Shown here: positions 9,313 to 17,896 of the stretch, piece by piece
How the letters are laid out: every line of letters begins with the position of its first letter
How positions within the stretch are numbered: position 1 is the first letter of the stretch
Translations under genes and position numbers: made by a program
Notes under the pieces: generated by a model
The model's database searches: none
Told to the model about the DNA's origin: nothing
The model's input: only the letters and a program-made list of their open reading frames with translations
Origin: Paenibacillus polymyxa M1
GTDB taxonomy: Bacteria > Bacillota > Bacilli > Paenibacillales > Paenibacillaceae
Assembly (NCBI RefSeq): GCF_000237325.1
Contig: NC_017542.1
Coordinates: 3,072,501 to 3,136,500, forward strand
DNA length: 64,000 nucleotides
Direction of reading: 5' to 3'

Positions 9313-9906
9313 CTACAGGTCGTGAACTACAAGATCTACCATTCGCCTATATTCCATCGCTGCTGCAACGGGTGACTTTGCTTCCCATATACCAGACATC
9401 ACCGCAATTCCGCTTGCTCCAGCATGATAAAGCTCTGGAACATGATGGGGTTGTATGCCTCCCAGCGCTATCACCGGAATGTCCGACAATCTGCAAATGC
9501 GTTCAAGCTGTGCTATACCCCGCGGTACAAGACCGGCTTTACAATGGGTCTCATATACATGACCAAATAGTACATAGTCTGCTCCAGCCTGCTCGGCGGT
9601 CTGCACCTCCTCCAAGGAATGTACAGACACTCCACAGCGTGTACCCTCTGAAAGTAGACTTTTCGCATCCACCACAGATAACCCATTAGCTGGAAGCTGG
9701 ACAGCTCCTGCCGAGGTAAGTAAAGCTACGTCCACGCGGTCATTTACTACAATTTGCCGCAAAGGAACTTCCTGCTTGATCATGCTACGAGTCAAAGAAA
9801 GCAAAGCAGAGGCACCCTTCTGTTTCGAACGTGCGTGTACATAATGAATATAAGGACAAATAGCGGCAGCCACTTGGGGTACATTCACACAGGAGACACT
9901 TTCCAT
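9313..9906 (-). CDS. tenI: Thiazole tautomerase TenI (ThiE-like), start uncertain
   Basis: A 197-residue ThiE/TenI TIM-barrel protein. Segments GVSVHSLEEVQTAEQAGADYVLFGHVYET and ALGGIQPHHV mark the family, and the C-K-G-L after ETH fits TenI (aromatisation of the ThiG product) better than ThiE. It is the first gene after the TPP riboswitch. The conserved N-terminal strand E-L-H-V-I-T is encoded in frame upstream of the first ATG (9924-9907), with no ATG, GTG or TTG before it. An ATG with a good GAGGTG site at 9932 is out of frame. Either one base is missing or an unusual start is used (see findings). Confidence 0.85.
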   Translation of the reverse strand: MESVSCVNVPQVAAAICPYIHYVHARSKQKGASALLSLTRSMIKQEVPLRQIVVNDRVDVALLTSAGAVQLPANGLSVVDAKSLLSEGTRCGVSVHSLEEVQTAEQAGADYVLFGHVYETHCKAGLVPRGIAQLERICRLSDIPVIALGGIQPHHVPELYHAGASGIAVMSGIWEAKSPVAAAMEYRRMVDLVVHDL

Positions 9907-10121
9907 CGTAATTACGTGTAATTCGATCTCATTTTCACCTCACTTGGACTAAAGAATATGAACTTGTGTTATAAAAAAATCGTATTAGCTGAATCTATAT
10001 TGTTTTAGCTCCATATTGGGTAATATCATACGGAGCCAGCCACATGTACCAGCAATAATGAAAGGAGATTATATGTAAATCCATCTACGGAAACTCGAAC
10101 AAATGAAGATGAACGAAACGC

Positions 10122-10150
10122 AAAAAGCCACTTCCCAAAGGAAGTGGCTT
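10122..10150 (-). terminator. Riboswitch-controlled intrinsic terminator
   Basis: AAGCCACTTCC and GGAAGTGGCTT form an 11-bp stem with a 4-nt loop, then a T run on the minus strand. It lies about 100 nt after the TPP aptamer and 170 nt before tenI. Its 5' arm can instead pair with the aptamer's 3' end. Confidence 0.85.
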
Positions 10151-10247
10151 GACAAACGTTCAAAATCAAACGGACTATTATATCCGTAAACGTATATCGT
10201 TCCCTGCGCAAACAAAAGTAAAGAGCTACTACCTTGTTTGTACAGTA

Positions 10248-10340
10248 CTCACTTCCCTACGCTGGCATAACCCAGATCAGGTACAAAGGGTCCGAAATCC
10301 ATTTATTTCGTCTCAGCCGCATGGGCGGCTCCCCTAGTGT
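10248..10340 (-). promoter_or_regulatory. TPP riboswitch (thi box)
   Basis: The minus strand shows the conserved elements in order: GGGGAGCC, GGCTGAGA, GACCCTTTGTACCTGATC, TGGGTTATGCCAGCG and TAGGGAAGTG. Ligand-bound P1 would pair the 5' CACT with the 3' AGTG. High thiamine diphosphate should then free the downstream terminator to fold and switch off tenI-thiO-thiS-thiG-thiF. Confidence 0.95.
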
Positions 10341-10349
10341 GACTATTTT

Positions 10350-10358
10350 ATTGTATCA
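10350..10358 (-). promoter_or_regulatory. Extended -10 promoter for the thiamine operon
   Basis: TGATACAAT (TGn plus TACAAT) on the minus strand ends ten bases before the aptamer, so transcription would begin at the aptamer's 5' edge. No good -35 is seen. Confidence 0.45.
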
Positions 10359-10430
10359 GCTAAAGATAGCTTAGCATATTTTCCTAATTCTGCAAACCCC
10401 ACCTTGTATGAAATCTGTCAGAACTGGATT

Positions 10431-11984
10431 TTAGTTAACTTTACTAGACCACTCTTCTACATTCCACGTTTTGGTTACCCAATCCTCGTAAAAGTCCGGT
10501 TCGTGGGATACAAGCAATACGGTCCCTTTGTATTCCTTCAAAGCGCGTTTGAGTTCATCCTTTGCTTTGACATCCAAGTGGTTGGTGGGCTCATCAAACA
10601 GTACCCAGTTACTCTCACGCATTAACAGTTTACAAAGGCGGACTTTAGCCTGTTCTCCACCACTAAGCGCAGACAGAGGCCGCGTGATATGCTCATTCTT
10701 CAAACCACAACGCGCCAAATGCGCTCGTACTTCATGCTGATTCAAATGTGGAAATTCATTCCATACATCGTCAATCGGTGTAATTTTCTCTGCCTTTACT
10801 TCCTGCTCAAAATAAGCGGGCTGCAAGAAATCTCCTTGATAGGTTTTTCCGCTGATTGGAGGTATTTTCCCCAGAATGGTTTTGAGTAACGTAGACTTAC
10901 CAACACCATTGCAGCCTACAATTGCGATCTTTTCGCCACGTTCGATCGTCATGGACATTTTAGGCAAAAGGGCATGAGTATAGCCAATTTCAAAATCAAT
11001 ACCCTCAAAAACTGTTTTCCCGCTTGCACGGGCTTCTTTGAACTGAAAGGTTGGCTTTGCGGCTTCTTCTGGCTTATCAATACGTTCGATTCGATCAAGC
11101 TGCTTTTCACGGCTTTTTGCACGACCTGATGTAGATGCGCGCGCTTTATTGCGCTGAATAAAATCTTCCTGTTTCTTAATATATTCCTGCTGCTTCTCAT
11201 ATGCATCAATATGCTGGGCTTTGTTCAGATCCGCCATTTCAAGAAACTTTTCATAGTTAGCTGAATAACGGGTCATCTTAGCAAATTCAAGATGGTAGAT
11301 TACATTAACGACTTGGTTCATAAATTCAGTATCATGTGAAATTAGGATAAAAGCATAGGGATAATCCTTCAAATATCGCGTAAGCCACTCAATATGCTCC
11401 ACATCCAAATAGTTGGTAGGCTCATCCAGCAGCAATACATTTGGCTTTTCCAACAGCAACTTCGCAAGCAGCACCTTTGTCCGTTGCCCACCACTAAGGG
11501 CTGCTACATCCCGATCCAGTCCGATGGCAGAGAGACCTAATCCATTCGCCATTTCTTCAACCTTCACATCAATGAGGTAAAAATCCCCCATATCCAGTTG
11601 CTCTTGAATTTCTCCCATCTGTTCCAGCAGTACTTCCAACTCTTCGGGAGAAGCCTCTCCCATTTTATCCGTAATCTGCATCATTTCCTTTTCCAGTTCC
11701 AACAAAGGAAGAAACGCGTCTTTTAATACATCACGTACTGTTTTACCTGGCGTTAGCTTGGTGTGCTGATCCAGATAGCCATAACGTACACGTGGAGTCC
11801 ATTCCACTTTGCCTTCATCTTTAAGCAATTTTCCAGTCAGAATGTTCATGAGTGTCGATTTACCAACACCGTTTGCTCCTACCAATCCTACACGTTCCCC
11901 CGCAAGTAATCGAAAGGAAACATTTTTAAATAACGCACGGTCCCCAAAGTTGTGGGATACATTTTCTACAGTCAATAAACTCAT
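10431..11984 (-). CDS. ABC-F family ATP-binding protein (YkpA/YbiT/EttA-like)
   Basis: A 517-residue soluble tandem ABC protein without membrane segments. Both Walker A loops (GANGVGKST, GCNGVGKST), both signatures (LSGGQ, LSGGEQ) and both Walker B/DEPTN motifs are intact. The interdomain linker is charged and helical (about 235-315), as in ribosome-associated ABC-F proteins that act at the E site. A housekeeping translation-factor role is more likely than antibiotic resistance, since there is no long resistance-type linker or leader attenuator. The ATG follows AGGTT. Confidence 0.9.
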   Translation of the reverse strand: MSLLTVENVSHNFGDRALFKNVSFRLLAGERVGLVGANGVGKSTLMNILTGKLLKDEGKVEWTPRVRYGYLDQHTKLTPGKTVRDVLKDAFLPLLELEKEMMQITDKMGEASPEELEVLLEQMGEIQEQLDMGDFYLIDVKVEEMANGLGLSAIGLDRDVAALSGGQRTKVLLAKLLLEKPNVLLLDEPTNYLDVEHIEWLTRYLKDYPYAFILISHDTEFMNQVVNVIYHLEFAKMTRYSANYEKFLEMADLNKAQHIDAYEKQQEYIKKQEDFIQRNKARASTSGRAKSREKQLDRIERIDKPEEAAKPTFQFKEARASGKTVFEGIDFEIGYTHALLPKMSMTIERGEKIAIVGCNGVGKSTLLKTILGKIPPISGKTYQGDFLQPAYFEQEVKAEKITPIDDVWNEFPHLNQHEVRAHLARCGLKNEHITRPLSALSGGEQAKVRLCKLLMRESNWVLFDEPTNHLDVKAKDELKRALKEYKGTVLLVSHEPDFYEDWVTKTWNVEEWSSKVN

Positions 11985-12369
11985 AACCTGTTTTTGGCTC
12001 CTTATTGTCTCATCGGCATTGCCGAGTGTTCTTATTTCATATAGCTATTGTTTCTTTCAAAGCTTTATTGTAGCACATCCGGCACCCTTATCGGAATATT
12101 GAAAACAGCGAATTTTAAGGTTTTCAGATGGATTGGCCTAAAAAAAGAAAAACAGTTAATCGTAGTAGCACTTAAGCTCCTCTTCGGTAGGTACGTAAGG
12201 AGTTTCTTGCTGCTTTGGTAATCTAAGCTTCTAGTATACAGAAGCTTACAATTCCCTAGCAACGAATGCCTAAATAATTGATAAGTTCTAATAACAATTA
12301 ATAAAAAGGAACTCTATGTAGACAGTCCTCATGAGTATCGGAGGAATAATAAAATGAAGAAAATGTAAT
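11985..12369. other. Intergenic stretch with no convincing gene
   Basis: About 390 bp. A minus-strand frame ending at about 12163 (EEELKCYYD before the stop) looks coding but has no start, so it may be a remnant. On the plus strand a strong GGAGGAA precedes a four-codon reading frame, ATG-AAG-AAA-ATG-TAA (12354-12368), just before the hairpin at 12370. Confidence 0.4.
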
Positions 12370-12398
12370 CATCCCGGTCTGGATTCTGGACCGGGATG
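12370..12398 (-). terminator. Hairpin terminator downstream of the cupin gene
   Basis: CATCCCGGTC and GACCGGGATG form a perfect 10-bp stem. In the minus direction it is followed by a T-rich but interrupted tract. Confidence 0.6.
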
Positions 12399-12421
12399 AA
12401 ATAAAATTAATTTATAATTGG

Positions 12422-12961
12422 CTATCTTTCAGCAGACATGGCAATTTCTTTTGTTTCATGAACTGTACCAAATGGATGCTCAGGCGGTGCATAGATAACG
12501 TATATCTTAAGGGGCGTATTTCCTGTATTAATTACATTGTGCCATTTTCCAGCAGGTATCATAATTGCATAGTCATCATAGGCCATCACTTGATAATCTA
12601 ATTTGTCTTTCCTATCCCCCATTTGAACAAGTGCCTGACCTTCTTCAATACGTATGAATTGATCAGTTGTTGGATGAGCTTCTAAACCGATATCATCGCC
12701 AACATTAATACTCATCAGAGTCACTTGAAAATGTTTCCCTGTCCATATAGCAGTACGATAATTTTTGTTTTGATTTGCAGCCTGGTCAATATTCACTACA
12801 AATGGACTTTGTCCATAATCTCTTAATATTATCTTTTCATTGAGATTACTGTCGTTGTTGTACCAATTGTAGTATTGAGGATTATAACTCCGATAGTTGT
12901 AATTACAGCTGTTATACATAGGAATATGCCATGGGAAGTGATGGCATGATTTAGGGTACAT
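12422..12961 (-). CDS. Cupin-domain protein with Tyr/Asn-rich N-terminus
   Basis: A 179-residue protein. The first 40 residues are rich in Tyr, Asn, His and Trp (for example YNYRSYNPQYYNWYNN), a composition known in spore-coat and exosporium proteins. Residues about 70-165 form one double-stranded beta-helix with metal-type motifs GLEAHPTTDQFIRIEEGQ and PAGKWHNVINTG. No enzymatic role can be assigned. The second ATG (12961) has AAGGAG at proper spacing, the first does not. Upstream CATATGAT resembles a sigma-E/K -10 box, so sporulation control is possible but unproven. Confidence 0.75.
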   Translation of the reverse strand: MYPKSCHHFPWHIPMYNSCNYNYRSYNPQYYNWYNNDSNLNEKIILRDYGQSPFVVNIDQAANQNKNYRTAIWTGKHFQVTLMSINVGDDIGLEAHPTTDQFIRIEEGQALVQMGDRKDKLDYQVMAYDDYAIMIPAGKWHNVINTGNTPLKIYVIYAPPEHPFGTVHETKEIAMSAER

Positions 12962-13314
12962 ACTCATTCTCCTTTTTTTGATTCAGTGTTTACTTATCAT
13001 ATGCGGTTGCCTATATAAAGGACTAAAAACCTTCAACATTAGGCAAGTGCCTAAATGATGCCAAGACAAAAATATTCACAAGCGGTTTCGTCTTTTACTT
13101 CAACAGATATTAGCACTTAAATTTACATATAACGGCATATACTTTGCGAGTGGTGTCAGCTTCGTTGGAACTCCCCCGATATGTCGAGTATCAAATTCCA
13201 TTTATTTGACTCACTCTTTAAAATAGCAGTGACCATAAAATCGAAAGACTAGGCTGTCACTGCAGGCCAACCTTTTAGTTGACCTAATAATACGAAACCC
13301 ACCCCGGAGAGTGA
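12962..13314. other. Intergenic region upstream of the cupin gene
   Basis: About 350 bp without a credible gene. It must hold the cupin promoter and the end of the Tad-like operon. GCAGTGAC (13226-13233) and GTCACTGC (13256-13263) form an inverted repeat with a weak T tract on the minus strand, a possible operon terminator. Confidence 0.4.
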
Positions 13315-14304
13315 TTAATTTAAGCTGTTATGATATTTGTATTCGAAATACCCAGCAGCTGCCGCAGATTTTTCATCCGTAAAACGCTCAACCGCTTGAA
13401 AAGGAGCTGGATATGAATCTCTATAAAAATATTTCATTCCAGTACCCGGTTCTATGCCTCCAATAATAGATTGCTTTCGGACGACTCTTCCACCACCAAA
13501 CCCATAGTTATTGTAATATCTGTCTCCAACTGGAATGCCTTGGATAAACGCGATCATACCCACATCATCTATCGTGTTATACCATTCCTCTTGTGGAATG
13601 AGTGGAAGAGTGAACGTATAGGAAATGCCATTCCGTGCTGCTTTTTCGTTATGGACGTTAATCATTCGAGCCAGATCTTCCTGAACGGTGCGAACGATGG
13701 TAGAACGGCGCATTTGCTCAAAGGTTAATGAATTGTTCAGTAACGAAATGGGGGTCTGACTCTCAAGCTCCTTTTGAAAACCCTCCACCCATCTCTGATT
13801 CCGCGCATCATATGCGTGCAGATAATTGTCCAGGGTGAATCCCACACTATTGCCTGCTGCATCAACATAGGCATAAGGCTTTTTTTCGCTCCACTTGTGG
13901 CCTATGACCGCTTGTCCATACGCATCTTTATAGGTTGCTGAAGCGAACGTATAATAACCATCATAGTCCAGAATCACAATGACTGGTATGTAATCCAATA
14001 ACGCACGTTGTGCTGCTGTATCCCCATCAATGCCCATATTAAGGAAGAAAGTGTGCAGGAACGTGGTCAGTGCTTCTTCTTTATCTACACGAAAAAACTT
14101 ATCTGATCCATATCCGGCCTCGCGTTCCTGACGTTCATTCTGTGAGAGCACAACACCTGCATCCTGAACTGCGGTACGGAGAGCAGACGTATATTTCATT
14201 TCTAGCTGCTGTACTTCACGCTGATTCTGCACTCGTAAATCACTAACCACACCAAAGGGCAAAAAGAGTAGGACAAATATAACTGCAAAATCAGTAATCT
14301 TCAT
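13315..14304 (-). CDS. Exported protein of the Tad-like cluster, unknown function
   Basis: A 329-residue protein with one N-terminal hydrophobic segment (residues 5-22, FAVIFVLLFLPFGVV) and a long extracellular part; no cysteine pair or enzyme motif is recognised. The N-terminal anchor followed by an amphipathic helix resembles a pseudopilin or pilus-assembly protein. It overlaps the previous gene by 14 bp and is the last gene of a six-gene operon headed by an ATPase, so it is inferred to be part of the same secretion or pilus machine. Confidence 0.65.
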   Translation of the reverse strand: MKITDFAVIFVLLFLPFGVVSDLRVQNQREVQQLEMKYTSALRTAVQDAGVVLSQNERQEREAGYGSDKFFRVDKEEALTTFLHTFFLNMGIDGDTAAQRALLDYIPVIVILDYDGYYTFASATYKDAYGQAVIGHKWSEKKPYAYVDAAGNSVGFTLDNYLHAYDARNQRWVEGFQKELESQTPISLLNNSLTFEQMRRSTIVRTVQEDLARMINVHNEKAARNGISYTFTLPLIPQEEWYNTIDDVGMIAFIQGIPVGDRYYNNYGFGGGRVVRKQSIIGGIEPGTGMKYFYRDSYPAPFQAVERFTDEKSAAAAGYFEYKYHNSLN

Positions 14305-14845
14305 TCAAAACCATGCCCCCGTAAGAAGCTGAAACTGCCGGCTTATCGTTATCTATTCCACCCAAAATCCAGGATTTGTATAAATCCGCAGGAGTTCGAT
14401 TCGTATTATGTAATCGTACTGTAAAATAATCTCCGGCCATCAAGGTATACCGACGTGTCTGTTCCGACTTGGGCTGCGAATTATCAGGAAACAGTACAGG
14501 TAAGATTTGCGGGTTATAGTAGCCATCGTATACAGCTTCATAATTACCCAGAAAACTGTCTGGCTTTGCCGCATCTGCATAGTTCGGTACATATTTTTTG
14601 TGCATATGCTCCAAATCAACTTCGTACGTATTGCCTGTCAGCTCCAGATCACGCATAAAATCGTTATACATCGTCGGTGTAATGTAACCTTTGGTTCTTA
14701 CCATATCAACAAAATGTACAGTCGAATGATATGTATTTAACCCGGATATATCATCCTGCCGTTCAGCAGCTTGAGCTGCGGGTACGATGTACAAAAGCAA
14801 TACAGCGAGCAACGCCCCCAACAGCTTGGATATTGTTTGAACCAC
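14291..14845 (-). CDS. Exported protein of the Tad-like cluster, unknown function
   Basis: A 184-residue protein with a signal peptide (hydrophobic LLGALLAVLLLYIVP, cleavage after AQA) and a mature part without recognised motifs. The chosen GTG at 14845 lies six bases after GGGGGAGG and overlaps the upstream stop; a TTG further upstream has no ribosome site. It probably works outside the membrane with its operon partners. Confidence 0.6.
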   Translation of the reverse strand: MVQTISKLLGALLAVLLLYIVPAAQAAERQDDISGLNTYHSTVHFVDMVRTKGYITPTMYNDFMRDLELTGNTYEVDLEHMHKKYVPNYADAAKPDSFLGNYEAVYDGYYNPQILPVLFPDNSQPKSEQTRRYTLMAGDYFTVRLHNTNRTPADLYKSWILGGIDNDKPAVSASYGGMVLNEDY

Positions 14846-14846
14846 T

Positions 14847-15242
14847 TCAGTCCTCCCCCAATTTCTCAAAACGTACAGATGTTATGTCTCCGTTCCCATT
14901 ACGCTGTGGGTATATGGCATATATAGAGGAAGCATCCAAGGTAGATACATCAGGCTCAAACGGTTCAGAGTATACATCGTACTCTAAACCGTCAACTTGA
15001 ACCGAAATCCCCTCCTGCAAGTTCATCCGAATGGTCTGGATAACTTGAGTCCCCTTAATCCGTTGTGGCGTCTCCACCTCTATAGTTCTGGATATCCGCC
15101 CCTCTGATTGCTCCTCCCGCTGCGACCTTAATTCCAGTGCACTACCCAATTGACTGGACAAGTTTGCTGCTGCTGCACATGCGGTTATAAATAGAATAAC
15201 TGACACACCAAGCCACAGCATACTTGAAGCGTGATCAGACAT
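14847..15242 (-). CDS. Membrane-anchored protein of the Tad-like cluster
   Basis: A 131-residue protein with one N-terminal transmembrane helix (about 8-28) and an extracytoplasmic domain, the general form of a minor pilin or TadE-like protein. No family was recognised. AAGGGAGA precedes the ATG at 15242; an in-frame extension to 15356 overlaps the upstream gene and is rejected. Confidence 0.6.
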   Translation of the reverse strand: MSDHASSMLWLGVSVILFITACAAAANLSSQLGSALELRSQREEQSEGRISRTIEVETPQRIKGTQVIQTIRMNLQEGISVQVDGLEYDVYSEPFEPDVSTLDASSIYAIYPQRNGNGDITSVRFEKLGED

Positions 15243-15282
15243 GCTCACATCTCCCTTATGACTATCATCTTTGCTGTACTTC

Positions 15283-15762
15283 TTAAGACTGGGTAAACAA
15301 CAACCCACGTACCACGTTTGATTTGTCTTTAACGATTTCAGCCTTGAATTTACCACTTGGATTTACGTATTCATTCTCCTTTTCATTAAGTGTATTCGCA
15401 ATTTTCCCCGTCTTATCACTGCCGCCATTCACAGCACCATACTGCTCGCTGTCTGGACTAATGTTCAGAGCATTTCCATACCACTGTCCTACCGTATTTT
15501 TGCCGGTTTTAATCTGAATACCAAACTGGTCCTTTCCCTGAAACTTCCGCAGCGCGTTGGTTACCTGGGAGCCGCTAATTGTTGTGCCGTCGTATACTGT
15601 AAAGGAGGCTTGAGACAATTCGGTCTGGATATCGGCGAAATTGTTTTGTGCTGTTTTAGTAGCTTCCTGAGCTGAGATAAACAGTATGACTACAATTGTA
15701 ATTAGTGCGATGGTCAAAAATATCCCAGCAGCTACCTTTAATGCTGTTGATGCATTGTTCAT
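15283..15762 (-). CDS. Pilin-like membrane-anchored protein
   Basis: A 159-residue protein with a short polar start and a hydrophobic segment (residues about 9-31, ending LFISAQEATKTAQN), then a helical stretch and a polar globular part. This is the layout of Flp or type IV pilin-like subunits, though no prepilin-peptidase site is clear. GGAGAG precedes the ATG. It lies next to the F-domain protein, as pilins do in Tad loci. Confidence 0.6.
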   Translation of the reverse strand: MNNASTALKVAAGIFLTIALITIVVILFISAQEATKTAQNNFADIQTELSQASFTVYDGTTISGSQVTNALRKFQGKDQFGIQIKTGKNTVGQWYGNALNISPDSEQYGAVNGGSDKTGKIANTLNEKENEYVNPSGKFKAEIVKDKSNVVRGLLFTQS

Positions 15763-15811
15763 TTCTTTCTCTCCTCAACTTGTAATATTGGTTAATCATC
15801 ATTGAATTTAC

Positions 15812-17896
15812 TTACTGAATTTTTTGTATTTGCTCATAATAGCTATCCATTTGAACAAAGCTCATACCGATCAGCGGAATCACCAAATATAAAAAGATAA
15901 GACCATACATCGGGGCAAAACCAATCATCCTCCCCCAGATTGCCTTGCTGTCTATTATTTTTTCATACTCCTGTTTTCTTTGTTCAAAATAGTAGGTCAT
16001 CTGGGATTCCAAATCATCAAACGCCTCTCTAATGGTAATTTTCCCCAAAGATAAATAAAGCTTGTCCACCAGACGTTGAAATTCCGGCAAAGGTGCTTCT
16101 TCTTTCAACAAATCGAGAGCTGCCTCTGGTCCATGTTCATAATGAAGCAGACATTTTTGCAGAGGTCTTTTGAAGATAACTGAAAATCTGTTCAGCCACT
16201 CCAATATTTCCTCGACAGACATTCGTTCCATAACCCGTAAAATGGAAATAACCGTTTGAAACTGATACACCTCATGCTTCATGTCCAAATAACGCATTTT
16301 CCGTTGCAAATATAATAAAAGCATGGGCATTTGGTAGGCTACATACCCAGCAACTATACTAATCAGTACTTCCCACCATTTGATATATTCTTCATTCCAA
16401 TCTTTCAGCTTTTGGAGAATTCGTTGAGTATTTCTGGATAGCTGCTCTGGAGTAGCTGTGCCATTAGCATAGTGTTCTAAAGCAGCGTACGCTCGCTCGT
16501 ATGTGCTATCCGCTTTCATGTTCAACGTTTGTATGATTTTGCGGTCAATCTCACTCTGCTTCAAAGCTTCCTTTTCCTCTATCGGACTTAAACGTCCAAA
16601 CATTTGACCCGATTGTACTGGTGCGTGAAGGATATGCGTTTTTTCAGCTTCATGTAAAATAAATATGGTGCTGATACTAAGCACTAATCCTAAGATAAAA
16701 AGAGCAATTCTACGTATGTAGAGCCACTCAAGCTTTACCTCCGCACCACTTTCCTTTAATAGTCGGGTTATCTGGGAATAAGATGTCATATGCTGCCGGG
16801 GAATTAAAGAATCCACCATATTACGAATGATGGGCAGACGATATAACTTCTGCTCCCACACCCTCCGCCCTTTACCCGCACGATATCCTGTCTCGTCCGA
16901 CTGTTGCAGTTTCTGTAACAGAAAGTAGGATAGGATGATAACAATGTAAACGGTCAATTTTGTGATATAACCCAATTTCCCCTGATAAAACTCATCCATG
17001 GATGGAAAGCTGGATCTCGCCCATCTCTCGATTGGGGTAGTAAAGAAAACGGGAGCCAGTGCGATCACGTTTAAACTTTTTAGTAGGTAGTCCAGTTTAT
17101 TTCTCCGCAGTAACTCCAACTGGATTTCGCGTGCAAGACTGCTTAGCCCCTTTAAATAAATGGAACCACCATCCTCAACCCGATCACCAAACTCCATTAC
17201 CATATACGAAATACCAGCAAAGGCTTTTAAAAACCGATTTGGAGCTGATTCATAATATCTTTCGAGTGCCTCGTGCGGATCAGCATCTGTCAGCGCCTCA
17301 TGGATGAGCCGTGCATGTCTTCCAGCCTCTGCTCCTGCTAAATCGGCCGCTTCAGATATGGATTCTTCTACCATACCGTGCTGATGATAGTGATGACGTA
17401 CATTGGCGAACAATTCGATCATTTGAGAAAGTAGCCTTTTTTCCATTTGGCTAGTGGCCACATCTATAACAAGACTGTTGATTACCACTCCACATAAAAC
17501 GGCCAATATAGCAAACTCTATTCCTGGTTTCATCATCAACAGCACAACGCCGCTGCAAACAAAAATACCCCAGATGAACAGTATCATCTTCATGGTCTGC
17601 AGACGAAGCTTATACTCATCGTATGCATGCTGACCAGCTAGTCGCTTACGTACACTTGTGATGTATCCAGATGTGATAGGGACCCTCATACACAGCGTAT
17701 ACAATTTATGCATTAAAGTTTGAAGTTCCCGTTGAAGTACCGCTTTTCCCTTTCGTGCTTCCTGTACAGAATGAATTCTACCTCTGCGAACTGCATAGCT
17801 CTTATGCTTATGCAACCCATACAAAACTGTATATAGAACTGCAAATCCCCCACCTGATATAAGCAAAACCCACAATAAAATTTCTTTAAGACTCAT
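15812..17896 (-). CDS. Type II secretion F-domain (TadB/TadC-like) inner-membrane protein, double length
   Basis: A 694-residue polytopic protein with two F-like halves: hydrophobic pairs near residues 7-27 and 105-145, further segments near 305-325 and 395-415, then a second set ending with IGFAPMYGLIFLYLVIPLIG. Tad systems usually have separate TadB and TadC proteins of about 300 residues. Here one chain seems to carry both, so it would be the complete membrane platform driven by the ATPase. Its start overlaps the ATPase end by 11 bp. Confidence 0.75.
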   Translation of the reverse strand: MSLKEILLWVLLISGGGFAVLYTVLYGLHKHKSYAVRRGRIHSVQEARKGKAVLQRELQTLMHKLYTLCMRVPITSGYITSVRKRLAGQHAYDEYKLRLQTMKMILFIWGIFVCSGVVLLMMKPGIEFAILAVLCGVVINSLVIDVATSQMEKRLLSQMIELFANVRHHYHQHGMVEESISEAADLAGAEAGRHARLIHEALTDADPHEALERYYESAPNRFLKAFAGISYMVMEFGDRVEDGGSIYLKGLSSLAREIQLELLRRNKLDYLLKSLNVIALAPVFFTTPIERWARSSFPSMDEFYQGKLGYITKLTVYIVIILSYFLLQKLQQSDETGYRAGKGRRVWEQKLYRLPIIRNMVDSLIPRQHMTSYSQITRLLKESGAEVKLEWLYIRRIALFILGLVLSISTIFILHEAEKTHILHAPVQSGQMFGRLSPIEEKEALKQSEIDRKIIQTLNMKADSTYERAYAALEHYANGTATPEQLSRNTQRILQKLKDWNEEYIKWWEVLISIVAGYVAYQMPMLLLYLQRKMRYLDMKHEVYQFQTVISILRVMERMSVEEILEWLNRFSVIFKRPLQKCLLHYEHGPEAALDLLKEEAPLPEFQRLVDKLYLSLGKITIREAFDDLESQMTYYFEQRKQEYEKIIDSKAIWGRMIGFAPMYGLIFLYLVIPLIGMSFVQMDSYYEQIQKIQ

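Noticed and set aside
10026..10211. 61-codon minus-strand frame in the thi leader
   Set aside because: It covers the riboswitch terminator region and has no ribosome site.
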